DNA of 19,452 bases from JAJPXC01 sp964520525 (lineage in GTDB: Bacteria; Bacteroidota; Bacteroidia; Bacteroidales; Muribaculaceae). The notes under the pieces are model-generated. The model had not been told where the DNA came from and searched no databases. It worked only from the letters and a program-made list of their open reading frames with translations. Every line of letters starts with the position of its first letter. Position 1 is the stretch's first letter. Made by a program: the position numbers and the translations under genes. Below, piece by piece: positions 1 through 8,891 of this stretch. The stretch spans positions 1-19,452 of the forward strand of contig CAZFNR010000026.1 of assembly GCA_964520525.1 (NCBI GenBank), read 5' to 3'.

Positions 1-65
1 TCAACGGCTCAAAAATGTTACTGTGCGAGGTCTTTTTTTCTAGTCACCCCGACAACAGAAAGCCA

Positions 66-105
66 CCGGGCATCGGCAACAAGCTGATGCCCGGTTTCCT
101 TTTTT
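66..105 (+). terminator. Rho-independent terminator of an upstream off-window gene
   Basis: A 9-bp perfect GC-rich stem (CCGGGCATC at 66-74 pairing with GATGCCCGG at 86-94, 11-nt loop) is followed by a T-rich tail that ends in six T (100-105). This is the form of an intrinsic terminator on the + strand. The gene it serves lies left of the window. Confidence 0.85.
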
Positions 106-161
106 AGTCACGAGCATCAAATTTTATAGTATCTTATCGCCACGCTATCGCATCTTTTGAG

Positions 162-169
162 TATCTTCG
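162..169 (+). promoter_or_regulatory. Weak -7 box candidate upstream of the GT2 gene
   Basis: TATCTTCG matches the Bacteroidota -7 consensus TAnnTTTG except for one base, and lies 19 nt before the start codon at 189. No convincing -33 TTTG sits about 19 nt upstream. The preceding terminator implies that a promoter must lie in 106-188, which is the main reason to list it. Confidence 0.3.
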
Positions 170-188
170 CGATAATCAGTCAACCTAT

Positions 189-962
189 ATGACAACAACT
201 AATCCACAATCGTCACACTCCGACTCGTTGGTGATAATCCCGACCTATAACGAAAAGGAGAACGTCGCGGCCGTTATTGACGCCGTGACCGCGCTGCCAC
301 GCCAGTTTGACATCCTGATTATCGACGATAATTCGCCCGACGGCACCGCCGACATTGTAAAACGTCTACAACAAGGGGAGTATGCCGGACGACTGCACCT
401 TATCGAGCGCGCGGGGAAACTCGGACTCGGCACTGCGTATATCACGGGATTTAAATGGGCTTTGGAGAACGGCTATGAATACATCTTCGAGATGGATGCC
501 GATTTCTCCCACAACCCCAAGGATTTGATGGCTCTCTACAAGGCTTGCGCCACCGACGGAGCCGACATGGCGGTCGGGTCGCGCTATCTGACCGGGGTCA
601 ACGTTGTCAATTGGCCTATGGGGCGTGTGTTGATGTCATATTACGCCTCGGCCTATGTGCGCATAGTCACCGGAATGCCTGTGCGCGACACTACAGCCGG
701 CTTTGTGTGCTATACGCGCCGCGTGCTTGAGGCCATCGACTTGGATGCCATACGCTTCAAAGGATATGCGTTCCAGATTGAGATGAAGTTCACCGCCCAT
801 CAGTTGGGATTTAAAGTGATGGAGGTGCCCATCATATTCGTCAACCGCGTCCTCGGCACAAGCAAGATGAACTCAGGCATATTCGGCGAGGCCGTTTTCG
901 GGGTCATAAAACTCAAATTCGACTCTATTTTCAATCGCAACAAACGCAATCGCCGACAATGA
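189..962 (+). CDS. GT2 family polyprenol monophosphomannose synthase-like glycosyltransferase
   Basis: This 257-residue protein is a GT-A fold glycosyltransferase of family 2, most like DPM1-type enzymes that move mannose from GDP-mannose to a polyprenyl phosphate at the cytoplasmic face of the inner membrane. Visible motifs are the N-terminal nucleotide-binding strand IIPTYNEKENV (about 16-26), DDNSPDGTAD (46-55), the metal-binding DAD (103-105) and the acceptor-side segment with GSRY (130-133) and RDTTAGF (166-172). There is no C-terminal membrane domain, so it matches the short soluble or peripheral class rather than GtrB-like enzymes with two helices. The final codon overlaps the next gene (ATGA, 959-962), indicating translational coupling to dihydroorotase. 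The mannose/polyprenol specificity is inferred from family resemblance; another lipid-phosphate glycosyl transfer is possible. Confidence 0.88.
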   Translation: MTTTNPQSSHSDSLVIIPTYNEKENVAAVIDAVTALPRQFDILIIDDNSPDGTADIVKRLQQGEYAGRLHLIERAGKLGLGTAYITGFKWALENGYEYIFEMDADFSHNPKDLMALYKACATDGADMAVGSRYLTGVNVVNWPMGRVLMSYYASAYVRIVTGMPVRDTTAGFVCYTRRVLEAIDLDAIRFKGYAFQIEMKFTAHQLGFKVMEVPIIFVNRVLGTSKMNSGIFGEAVFGVIKLKFDSIFNRNKRNRRQ

Positions 963-2320
963 CCGCGCCAACCGCCACGCCGAAACTGTCACTGTTAGTG
1001 CGCAATGCCGAGATTGTCAACGAAGGGGAACGTTTCCGGGGCTACCTGACCGTCGACACCGACGGAATGATTGGCGAGACCGGCCGCGGCGAGCCTCAGT
1101 CTGACTTGCTCCGCGCCGCAGCTGAAACGGTCGACGCTCAGGGGCAACTGCTGTTGCCGGGAGTGATTGATACCCATGTCCATTTCCGCGACCCGGGACT
1201 GACCGCCAAGGGTGACATTGCTACCGAATCGCGCGCCGCCTTAGCGGGGGGTGTCACTTCGTTCATAGATATGCCCAACACTCGCCCCGCCACCGTCACC
1301 ATCGACGCATGGGAGGCCAAAATGGAACGCGCGGCAGAGGTGTCGGCTCTGAACTACGCGTTTTATATCGGTGCGACAGCCGATAACATTGACACGCTCG
1401 CCAAGGCTGATTACAGCCGCGTGGCAGCGGTCAAGCTGTTTCTCGGCTCGTCGACAGGAAATATGCTTTTAGACGACCCCGAGGCCCTGAAAAAGCTGTT
1501 TGTCAGCGTCCCCGCGCTCATAGCCGCCCACGCCGAGAGCGAGCCGCTCATCGCCGCAGGGCGCGCCGAGGCTACAGCCCGTTTCGGCGGGGGGAGCGTG
1601 CCGCTGCCAATGCACTCGGTGATACGCTCGCGGAGGGTCTGCGTGGAAGCTTCGCGCCGAGCCGCCGACATAGCCCGCGAAACAGGCGCGCGTCTGCACC
1701 TGCTACACATATCCACCGCCGACGAGCTTTCACTGCTCACGCCCGGGCCTGTGGCCGACAAACACATCACAGCCGAGACCTGCCCCAACTATCTGCTGCT
1801 GACCGCCCTTGACTATCCACGCATGGGCAGCCGCTGCAAGTGTAATCCGGCGGTCAAACTGCCCGCTGACCGCGACGCCTTGCGGCGTGCGGTGGCAGCT
1901 GACCTCATCGACACCATAGCCACTGACCACGCCCCGCATCTGCCCGCCGACAAGGAGGGCGACGCGCTCACAGCCGCATCGGGGATGCCGATGATACAGT
2001 TCTCCCTTCCCGCCATGCTCGACCTCGCCGCTGAGGGGTGGTGGAGCGTCGAGAAAGTCGTGGAGAAAATGTCACACAATCCCGCCACTCTCTACCGTAT
2101 AGACCGCCGCGGCTTCCTCCGACCGGGCTATCACGCCGACTTCACGCTCGTGGCGCGGCGACCGCAGGCCGTCACCGCCGAGACCATACTGAGCCGCTGC
2201 GGGTGGTCCCCCCTTGAGGGGCGCACCCTCGGCTACACCCCAACCACCGTCTACATCGGCGGCCGCCTCGCCTATCCCATCCCTACCCACACCCCCCGGC
2301 CCCTCCGCTTCAATCCCTAA
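959..2320 (+). CDS. pyrC: Dihydroorotase, class I type
   Basis: The 453-residue protein is an amidohydrolase-superfamily dihydroorotase, which interconverts carbamoyl-aspartate and dihydroorotate in de novo pyrimidine synthesis in the cytoplasm. All key residues are visible: metal ligands H73 and H75 in DTHVHFRDPG, a lysine (K159, in AVKLFLGSSTGN) at the place of the carboxylated bridging lysine, H191 (AHAES), H250 (LLHIST) and the catalytic aspartate D323 (ATDHAPH). MPNTRP (105-110) is the substrate-binding loop typical of true dihydroorotases rather than hydantoinases or allantoinases. The length fits the class I enzyme. The start ATG overlaps the stop of the upstream glycosyltransferase. 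The last 15 or so residues are proline-rich and probably a disordered tail. No clear terminator follows. Confidence 0.93.
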   Translation: MTAPTATPKLSLLVRNAEIVNEGERFRGYLTVDTDGMIGETGRGEPQSDLLRAAAETVDAQGQLLLPGVIDTHVHFRDPGLTAKGDIATESRAALAGGVTSFIDMPNTRPATVTIDAWEAKMERAAEVSALNYAFYIGATADNIDTLAKADYSRVAAVKLFLGSSTGNMLLDDPEALKKLFVSVPALIAAHAESEPLIAAGRAEATARFGGGSVPLPMHSVIRSRRVCVEASRRAADIARETGARLHLLHISTADELSLLTPGPVADKHITAETCPNYLLLTALDYPRMGSRCKCNPAVKLPADRDALRRAVAADLIDTIATDHAPHLPADKEGDALTAASGMPMIQFSLPAMLDLAAEGWWSVEKVVEKMSHNPATLYRIDRRGFLRPGYHADFTLVARRPQAVTAETILSRCGWSPLEGRTLGYTPTTVYIGGRLAYPIPTHTPRPLRFNP

Positions 2321-2474
2321 CCCCGCTTATCCCCGCAAAGCCCGACTGATGAGTCATATGGCAGCCTGCTGACATTATAAGCCGGCTGTTATGTGATGAG
2401 GGGCAATTGTCGTTGTGGGGCCTGCGGTCTTGACTTTTAACGTGTGCCGGGGTGTAAAGAATCTGTTTTTTGTG

Positions 2475-2482
2475 TACTTTTG
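2475..2482 (+). promoter_or_regulatory. -7 box of the probable promoter for the five-gene run
   Basis: TACTTTTG matches TAnnTTTG exactly, in the 241-bp gap between pyrC and the C1 peptidase. It would start transcription near 2488, giving a leader of about 74 nt before 2562. A -33 TTTG at normal spacing is not evident. The rest of the gap (2321-2474) shows only a weak CAGCC/GGCTG hairpin and no obvious terminator for pyrC. Confidence 0.5.
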
Positions 2483-2561
2483 TGAGGCAGTTGGAAAGTA
2501 GCTGAGAAAATAACCGTATTATCTAAGTAACCGATTCTAAAATTAACGATAAAGTATAGAG

Positions 2562-3767
2562 ATGAAGCATTGTTTTATCATAGCGGCCCTCGGGGCTGTA
2601 GCGTTGATGGCCAACGCCGACGACAAGGTAGTGGTGCCTGATAGCACCGGGTTTAAATTCACCGACATCAAGGTAATCAAGACCACCCCGGTCAAAGACC
2701 AAAACAAGTCAGGGACTTGCTGGTGTTTTTCGGGAAATTCCTTTCTTGAGGATGAAGTGTTGCGCAAAAGCGGCAAGGAGGTGGATTTGTCAGAGATGTT
2801 TGTCGTGCGCCAATGCTATCTTGACAAGGCCGACCGCTTCGTGAGGCTCTACGGCGAGACCAACTTCGCGGCCGGGGGCAGCATCGTCGATGTGCCCCAC
2901 GTCTGGGCCGCTCTCGGAGCGATGCCTGAGGAGGCTTACAGCGGACTTGCCTACGGAGAGGAGAAGCATGTCCACGCCGAGCTTCATGCCGTGCTCGAAG
3001 CCTATTTGCGCGGTGTGGTCGGCAAGCCCAACAAACGTCTGTCGACATCGTGGCGCAAGGGGTTTGAAGCCATCCTTGACGCGTATCTCGGCCCGGTGCC
3101 TGAGAGTTTCACCGTCGACGGCAAGACCTATACACCGCGAAGCTACGCCGAGTCGTTGGGGCTGAATGCCGCTGATTATGTGGCAGTCACATCGTTTACC
3201 CACCATCCGTTTTACGAGCCGTTCGCTCTTGAGGTCCCCGATAACTGGCTATGGGCGCAATATCACAATGTGCCGCTCGACGAGCTGAAAACCATCGTCG
3301 ACAACTCGATTGACAAAGGCTACTCGGTGGTGTGGGCTGCCGATGTGAGCGAAGGCGGGTTCAAATGGCGCAAGGGCTATGCCGTGATGCCAAAGGAGAA
3401 AACCGCCAAGGATATGGAAGGCTCGGAGCTGTCGAGATGGGTGCAACTGTCAGATAAAGACCGTCAGGAAGCGATGTATGACATCAAGGGTCCGGTGCCT
3501 GAAATTGAAGTCACCCAACAGGTTCGCCAAGATATGTTTGACCGTCAGGAGACTACCGATGACCATGGTATGGTGATAGTCGGCAAGGCTGTTGACCAGG
3601 AAGGCAACAAATACTACAAGGTCAAAAACTCATGGGACACGAATCAGCTTTATAACGGCTATTTTTATGTGTCAGAACCTTATTTCCTCGCGAAGACAGT
3701 CAGCATCCTCGTCAACCGCGACGCGATTCCGTCGGCCATCGCAGGGAAACTTCCGTTGAAAAAATAA
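2562..3767 (+). CDS. Secreted C1 family cysteine peptidase (bleomycin hydrolase / aminopeptidase C-like)
   Basis: A 401-residue papain-fold peptidase. The first 19 residues are a Sec signal peptide (basic start, hydrophobic core, cleavage expected after ANA19), so the product acts in the periplasm or outside, unlike the classical cytoplasmic PepC. The catalytic set is complete: oxyanion Gln47 and nucleophile Cys53 in KDQNKSGTCWCFSG, His335 in DDHGMVIVG, and Asn356 in KVKNSWD. The spacing between Cys and His, with a long helical insertion, fits the C1B (bleomycin hydrolase/aminopeptidase C) group rather than papain. There is no long propeptide. It is 20 bp upstream of the glycosidase-like lipoprotein gene and probably co-transcribed with it. 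Substrate and endo- versus aminopeptidase activity cannot be told from the sequence. Confidence 0.9.
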   Translation: MKHCFIIAALGAVALMANADDKVVVPDSTGFKFTDIKVIKTTPVKDQNKSGTCWCFSGNSFLEDEVLRKSGKEVDLSEMFVVRQCYLDKADRFVRLYGETNFAAGGSIVDVPHVWAALGAMPEEAYSGLAYGEEKHVHAELHAVLEAYLRGVVGKPNKRLSTSWRKGFEAILDAYLGPVPESFTVDGKTYTPRSYAESLGLNAADYVAVTSFTHHPFYEPFALEVPDNWLWAQYHNVPLDELKTIVDNSIDKGYSVVWAADVSEGGFKWRKGYAVMPKEKTAKDMEGSELSRWVQLSDKDRQEAMYDIKGPVPEIEVTQQVRQDMFDRQETTDDHGMVIVGKAVDQEGNKYYKVKNSWDTNQLYNGYFYVSEPYFLAKTVSILVNRDAIPSAIAGKLPLKK

Positions 3768-3787
3768 GACAACCCCCCCACAATACC

Positions 3788-6502
3788 ATGACAGATAAAA
3801 AGAAAAAAATAGCCGTATTAGCATCCGCGGCAGTCGTGATTGCCGCCGCATCATCATGCTCGCAGAAACAGCCCGACGGATTAATCTATGGGTGCGATGA
3901 ATACTCGGTCTATGCCGACAGTGTGGTCCAAGGCAAATTCACCGCTGTGGCAGTCAGCCCCCTCGAAATCACGACCAACTACGAAAGCCCCGAGCTATCA
4001 GGCGCGTCGTCGAAAGTCGAATTTCGCTTCTCGCTCAACAGTCGCGACAACGAGCTCCCTTTGGGCCGCTGTCACACCGCCCTTATAGGGGACTCGACGA
4101 GCGACAACCTTATCTATACGTTCGGAAGCCTGTCGGCCGAGGAGCCGACAGATGGCGAAGGCGCGACACTCCCCAACGACACCCGCTGGACACTCCGTGT
4201 CGATATGCGTCCCATCCTGCGTTCGTTTAAGCAGTTAGGTTACTATGCCACCGCCACCGGCGATACCATCTTCAGCGATGACTTCAAGGGAGTCTGGGTG
4301 GCCGGTAGCGTCGACCCTCTGAGCTGGGACTTCGAGAACCTCTATGGCAAGGATGACCGCAAACTCACCGACCGCGGCGACAGTATCTATGAGGTTACGC
4401 TGACCGTCAATCCCACAGTAGACCGTCCGGCCAATCCCGAGGGGTGGAAAATCGACGCGCCCGACGAACGTTATCCCCGTTTTGAAGCGCAGCAAAAACT
4501 CCTGTCGGCGCTCTACAACATGGGAATCGCCGACATCGTGTCAAACATACGCCCCGACGACACGTTCCGCGCCGGTAAAGAGTGGGACGGCGTGTGGACC
4601 CGCGATGTCGCCTACTCCATCTATCTGTCGCTCGCCTACCTCGACCCGCAACGCTCTATGAACAGTCTGCGCGCCAAGGTCAAAGACGGACACATAATCC
4701 AGGATACCGGAACGGGCGGCGCATGGCCCGTATCGAGCGACCGCGTGGTGTGGGGGCTTGCCGCATGGGAAATCTACTTGGTGACCGGTGATACTGAATG
4801 GCTCAGCGAAGCCTACAGCGTAGTGGTCAGCACCCTCCGCGCCGACCTCGACGTGTGCTATGACCCGCATTTCAAACTCATGCACGGCGAACAAAGCTAT
4901 CTTGACTGGCGCGAACAGACATATCCCCGCTGGATGCAGCCAAAAGATATATATGAATCAATGTGCCTCGGCACCAACGTGGTATTTGCCCGCGCGTGTG
5001 AAATCGTCGGGCTTATGCACACTGAATTGGAACGGATTGGCTGTGGGGCGGAAATGCCCTGCGATGCCCGAATCATTGCAACAGCCGACACTTTGAAACA
5101 ATCAATCAACAACCGACTGTGGTTGCCGTCGGCGGGATATTACAGCGAGTACCTATATGGGGGTGTCTACCCCATACAGTCGCAGACCACCGACAACCTC
5201 GGCCAAGCATTGAGCGTCATATTCGGAGTCGCCACTCCCGATATGGCTAAATCCATAGTGACAAAGACACCTGTTGTGGCGTTTGGCACACCGTCGGTCT
5301 ATCCGCAACAACCCGACATAAAACCTTATCATAACGATGCGGTTTGGCCGTTTGTGCAAGCCTACTGGAATCTCGCCGCAGCCAAAACCGGCAATATGAA
5401 GGCGTTGACCGCGGGCCTCGCTGCCATCTACCGCGCCGCAGCCATGTTCGCGACCAACAAAGAGCTGTTCGTGGCTTCCAACGGCGACTACCGCGGCACT
5501 GCCGTCAATTCTGACAGCCAGTTGTGGAGCTGCGCCGGAAATGTGGCGATGGTCTACCGCGTGTTTGCGGGGATGAACTTCGAGGCCGATGGTATACACT
5601 TCGCGCCAACAGTCCCGGCGACAATCCCCGGAGAGAAAAAAATCACGGGATTCAAATACCGCGGTGCCTCGATTGACATCTCCATCAACGGCACCGGCAG
5701 CAAGATAAGCCGTTTCACTATCGATGGCAAGGGAAGCAAACAGGCGGTGCTCCCCGCCGACATCAAAGGGAATCACGCAGTCGAGATTACGCTTGAAGCC
5801 GCCAACGGGGAAGATAGCGACTCATTTAACCTCACATCCCAGGAATGGATGCCCGCCACTCCCGTCATGACATGGACCACGCCGACCGCCGCTGTCATCG
5901 ACAATTACACTGACGGGAACACCTATTCCGTCTATATCAACGGGGTGCTTGACGAAGACCTGACGACTGACGTGTACACTCTTGAAAGCACCGACCGATA
6001 CACGGTGGCCGATTTTGTCGCGACCGACAAGAATCATATTGCGGGCTTTACTCCGCGTCCCCGCGAGTACATACCCGCCGGCTCAATGATTATGGTGCAG
6101 GCCGAGGAGTTCGGTAAACCCGGCACCAAGTATATATCCGACCCGGTCAAAGCTACCCGCTTTGTGGAACTCACGCGCCGACCGCTGGAGTTTACCGTGA
6201 TAGTGCCACAGTCAGGCGACTACTTTATTGATGTGAGATATGCCAACGGAGCCGGACCAATCAACACCGAGAACAAGTGCGCCATACGCACCCTCGCTGT
6301 CGACGGCATCCCCGCCGGACCCATCGTCATGCCGCAGCGGGGCATCGGCGAATGGCTTTCCACCGGCTACTCAAATATGCTCACCGTGTCGCTCAAAGCC
6401 GGCAGCAACCGGCTGTCGATTGTCTATCTGCCTCATAACGAGAACATGAACGGCGAGTTCAATACCGCCCTCATCGACTACATACGCATAATCAAGAAAT
6501 AA
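3788..6502 (+). CDS. Multidomain six-hairpin glycosidase-like lipoprotein with carbohydrate-binding modules
   Basis: A 904-residue lipoprotein. A lysine-rich start and hydrophobic segment lead to a lipobox ending at Cys24 (ASSC). The residues after the cysteine (SQKQPD) lack the acidic surface-export signal, so a periplasm-facing location is likelier. Residues about 165-215 (WVAGSVDPLSWD onward) look like a small starch-binding-type beta-sandwich. Residues about 235-620 form an alpha/alpha six-hairpin barrel with GKEWDGVWTRDVAY (about 262-275), LDWREQTYPRW (about 370) and YHNDAVWPF (about 514), which resembles MGH1-like and glycogen-debranching C-terminal glycosidases. Residues about 760-904 resemble a CBM6/35-type module. 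The gene lies 11 bp before a SusA-like GH13 gene, which suggests an alpha-glucan or related oligosaccharide substrate. The exact GH family, catalytic acids and linkage are not assigned. Confidence 0.72.
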   Translation: MTDKKKKIAVLASAAVVIAAASSCSQKQPDGLIYGCDEYSVYADSVVQGKFTAVAVSPLEITTNYESPELSGASSKVEFRFSLNSRDNELPLGRCHTALIGDSTSDNLIYTFGSLSAEEPTDGEGATLPNDTRWTLRVDMRPILRSFKQLGYYATATGDTIFSDDFKGVWVAGSVDPLSWDFENLYGKDDRKLTDRGDSIYEVTLTVNPTVDRPANPEGWKIDAPDERYPRFEAQQKLLSALYNMGIADIVSNIRPDDTFRAGKEWDGVWTRDVAYSIYLSLAYLDPQRSMNSLRAKVKDGHIIQDTGTGGAWPVSSDRVVWGLAAWEIYLVTGDTEWLSEAYSVVVSTLRADLDVCYDPHFKLMHGEQSYLDWREQTYPRWMQPKDIYESMCLGTNVVFARACEIVGLMHTELERIGCGAEMPCDARIIATADTLKQSINNRLWLPSAGYYSEYLYGGVYPIQSQTTDNLGQALSVIFGVATPDMAKSIVTKTPVVAFGTPSVYPQQPDIKPYHNDAVWPFVQAYWNLAAAKTGNMKALTAGLAAIYRAAAMFATNKELFVASNGDYRGTAVNSDSQLWSCAGNVAMVYRVFAGMNFEADGIHFAPTVPATIPGEKKITGFKYRGASIDISINGTGSKISRFTIDGKGSKQAVLPADIKGNHAVEITLEAANGEDSDSFNLTSQEWMPATPVMTWTTPTAAVIDNYTDGNTYSVYINGVLDEDLTTDVYTLESTDRYTVADFVATDKNHIAGFTPRPREYIPAGSMIMVQAEEFGKPGTKYISDPVKATRFVELTRRPLEFTVIVPQSGDYFIDVRYANGAGPINTENKCAIRTLAVDGIPAGPIVMPQRGIGEWLSTGYSNMLTVSLKAGSNRLSIVYLPHNENMNGEFNTALIDYIRIIKK

Positions 6503-6513
6503 GTATTATCCCC

Positions 6514-8379
6514 ATGAAAAAATTAGGATTTCTGATTATTTCACTTTTAGCCGCCGCGACAGCTTTTGCCGCCAAGCCGCCGAAACCGCAGGTAACCACA
6601 ATCGACCCCCCTTATTGGTGGACCGGGATGGCAAACGATACCTTACAGATAATGGTGGCGGGTCCCGACATCCGCGACGCCGAGCTCAAGGTTGATTATC
6701 CGGGGGTGAAACTGCTTGAAGTGGCCCGGCTTGACGGAGCCAACTACCAATTCATATATCTGCTTATAGATAAAGAGGCAAAACCCGGCACAATGGAACT
6801 GACATTCTCCCGCGGGAAAAAATCGCTCAAAGTGCCATATCAGCTCAAAGAGAGAGAACGCACCGATGAGATAAGGCCGTTTGACGCTTCCGACGTGCTG
6901 TATCTCATCATGCCCGACCGCTTTTCTGACGGCAACCCCGCCAACAACGGCGACAACCAACCCGGTCTGACCCAAAAAGCCCCTGTGGACCGCAACAACC
7001 CTAATGCCCGTCACGGCGGCGACATCCAGGGGATGCGCGACCATCTTGGCTATATCGACTCTCTCGGTGTCACGGCGGTGTGGGTGAACCCCGTGCTAAC
7101 CAACGATATGCCCGGCGGCGCCTACCATGGCTATGCGACTACCGACTATTACAACATCGACCCGCGTTTCGGCTCAAACGAGGAGTGGAACGCCTTCGTG
7201 TCGGAGTGCCACGAGCGCGGTATAAAAGTTGTGATGGACATGATTTTCAACCATTCGGGCAGCAACCACCGCTGGTTTACCGACCGTCCGTCGAATGACT
7301 GGTTTAACTTTCCCGACAGGTATGTGCAGACCAATTACCGCCTGTCGACCGTGCATGACCCCTATGTTAGCGACTATGACCGCCGCCGCACAGTCGAGGG
7401 GTGGTTTGTTGAGTCGATGCCCGACCTGAACCAGCACAATCCCCACTTGATGAAGTATCTTATCCAAAACTCAATATGGTGGATCGAGTCATCGAAAATC
7501 GATGGCATACGCATGGATACCCATCCTTATGCCTTCATGGAGCCTATGGGAGAATGGATTGACGCGGTGCAACGCGAATACCCGGGCTATAACATCGTCG
7601 GTGAGTGTTGGTATGGCACCGAGGGGGGCGAGGCATATTGGCAGCGCGGCAGCAAGGTCAACCCAGGCGACTCCCGACTGCCGAGCGTGATGGACTTTGT
7701 GCTGTCAATCAAAGCCCGCAAGGCATTCAGCGAGCAGACCGACCCCTGGAACGGACTAAACCAAATCTATGACCACCTCGCACTTGACTATCTGTTCCCC
7801 GCGCCGCAGAACATACTGACGTTCCTCGACAACCACGACACCGACCGTTTCCTCCTTGAGGAACCCGACTCGTTAGGGTGGTGGAAACAAGCGTTGACAT
7901 TCTTGCTGACCTCACGCGGCATCCCGCAGATTTACTATGGCACCGAACTATTGATGAACGGCTCAAAGGAGGGGAGCGACGGCTATGTACGCCGCGATAT
8001 GCAAGGAGGTTTCCCCGGCGATACGGTCAACGTGTTCACCCGCGAGGGGCGCACCCCGAAGCAGAACGAAGCCTACGATTTCCTCTCCAAATTGCTCAAT
8101 TGGCGCAAAGGTGAAGCCAACGAGGTTATCGCAAAAGGGTCATTGAAGCATTTCATGCCCCAAAACGGAATCTATGCCTATCGGCGTAAACTCGGCGACA
8201 AAGAGGTCCATGTGATGATGAACGGCAATGACTCACCGCTGACTACATCGACCGAGCGGACCGCCGAGGTGCTACCGGTCGGAACAAAGATGCGCGATAT
8301 GCTCACGGGGCGCGAGGTGGAAATAGGCGACACCATGACCTTCGAGCCGCGTGAAATACTGATACTCCAAAACTTCTGA
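6514..8379 (+). CDS. Periplasmic GH13 neopullulanase / cyclomaltodextrinase, SusA-like
   Basis: A 621-residue alpha-amylase-family enzyme expected to cut alpha-1,4 linkages in maltooligosaccharides, cyclodextrins or pullulan fragments in the periplasm. Residues 1-20 are a signal peptide (cleavage near AFA19) with no lipobox. Residues about 25-115 form the N-terminal cyclomaltodextrinase-type beta domain. The (beta/alpha)8 barrel has all four GH13 regions: DMIFNH (242-247), GIRMDTHPY (331-339, nucleophile D335), GECW (363-366, acid/base E364) and FLDNHD (437-442, D442). MPDLN (302-306) is a further GH13 signature, and a C-terminal beta domain closes the chain. Length and architecture match SusA of the Bacteroides starch utilisation system, yet no SusC/SusD pair is in the window. 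It sits 11 bp after the six-hairpin gene and 2 bp before the phosphoesterase gene. Confidence 0.9.
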   Translation: MKKLGFLIISLLAAATAFAAKPPKPQVTTIDPPYWWTGMANDTLQIMVAGPDIRDAELKVDYPGVKLLEVARLDGANYQFIYLLIDKEAKPGTMELTFSRGKKSLKVPYQLKERERTDEIRPFDASDVLYLIMPDRFSDGNPANNGDNQPGLTQKAPVDRNNPNARHGGDIQGMRDHLGYIDSLGVTAVWVNPVLTNDMPGGAYHGYATTDYYNIDPRFGSNEEWNAFVSECHERGIKVVMDMIFNHSGSNHRWFTDRPSNDWFNFPDRYVQTNYRLSTVHDPYVSDYDRRRTVEGWFVESMPDLNQHNPHLMKYLIQNSIWWIESSKIDGIRMDTHPYAFMEPMGEWIDAVQREYPGYNIVGECWYGTEGGEAYWQRGSKVNPGDSRLPSVMDFVLSIKARKAFSEQTDPWNGLNQIYDHLALDYLFPAPQNILTFLDNHDTDRFLLEEPDSLGWWKQALTFLLTSRGIPQIYYGTELLMNGSKEGSDGYVRRDMQGGFPGDTVNVFTREGRTPKQNEAYDFLSKLLNWRKGEANEVIAKGSLKHFMPQNGIYAYRRKLGDKEVHVMMNGNDSPLTTSTERTAEVLPVGTKMRDMLTGREVEIGDTMTFEPREILILQNF

Positions 8380-8381
8380 TT

Positions 8382-8888
8382 GTGGCCAAACGCATAGGAA
8401 TACTATCTGATACCCACTCATGCTGGGATGACCGCTATGCCCGACATTTCGCCGAATGTGACGAGATATGGCACGCCGGCGATGTAGGCGACATAGATAT
8501 CGTGAGGCGTCTGGAGAATGTGGCCCCGGTAGTGAGAGGCGTCAGCGGCAATATCGACCACGGCGATGTGTGCCGTCGTTTCCGTGAGGTCGAGGAATTT
8601 ACCGTGGAGGGCGTGAATGTGTTCATGACCCACATCGGAGGCTATCCCGGGCGGTATCAGCCGGGTGTTGAGCGAATATTGCGCGATGGTAAGATAAGGC
8701 TTATGGTAACCGGCCATTCCCACATATTGAAAGTGATGTGGGACGAAAAATGGGGCGTGCTCCATGTCAATCCCGGTGCCGCCGGCTATCACGGTTGGCA
8801 AAAAGAGCGTACGCTAATCAGACTGATTCTCGATGCGGGCAATATCCGCGACCTTGAAGTGATAGAATTGGGAAAATATAAGATTTAG
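8382..8888 (+). CDS. YfcE/MJ0936-type metallophosphoesterase
   Basis: A 168-residue single-domain calcineurin-like phosphoesterase of the YfcE/MJ0936 group, whose members hydrolyse small phosphodiesters with a two-metal centre. All ligand motifs are present: D10 and H12 in LSDTHS, D34 in HAGDVGD, N57 in SGNID, H84 in FMTHIGG, and H112 and H114 in TGHSH. The start is GTG at 8382, only 2 nt after the upstream TGA; the first strand of the fold (RIGILSD) begins at residue 4, so no later start is possible. There is no signal peptide, so it is cytoplasmic although its operon neighbours are exported. The physiological substrate is unknown; linkage to the glycosidases may be only positional. Confidence 0.88.
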   Translation: MAKRIGILSDTHSCWDDRYARHFAECDEIWHAGDVGDIDIVRRLENVAPVVRGVSGNIDHGDVCRRFREVEEFTVEGVNVFMTHIGGYPGRYQPGVERILRDGKIRLMVTGHSHILKVMWDEKWGVLHVNPGAAGYHGWQKERTLIRLILDAGNIRDLEVIELGKYKI

Positions 8889-8891
8889 GAT

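Noticed and set aside
2346..2390. CTGATGAG string after pyrC, like the core of a hammerhead ribozyme
   Set aside because: No GAAA partner and no matching stem II/III follow; chance occurrence.
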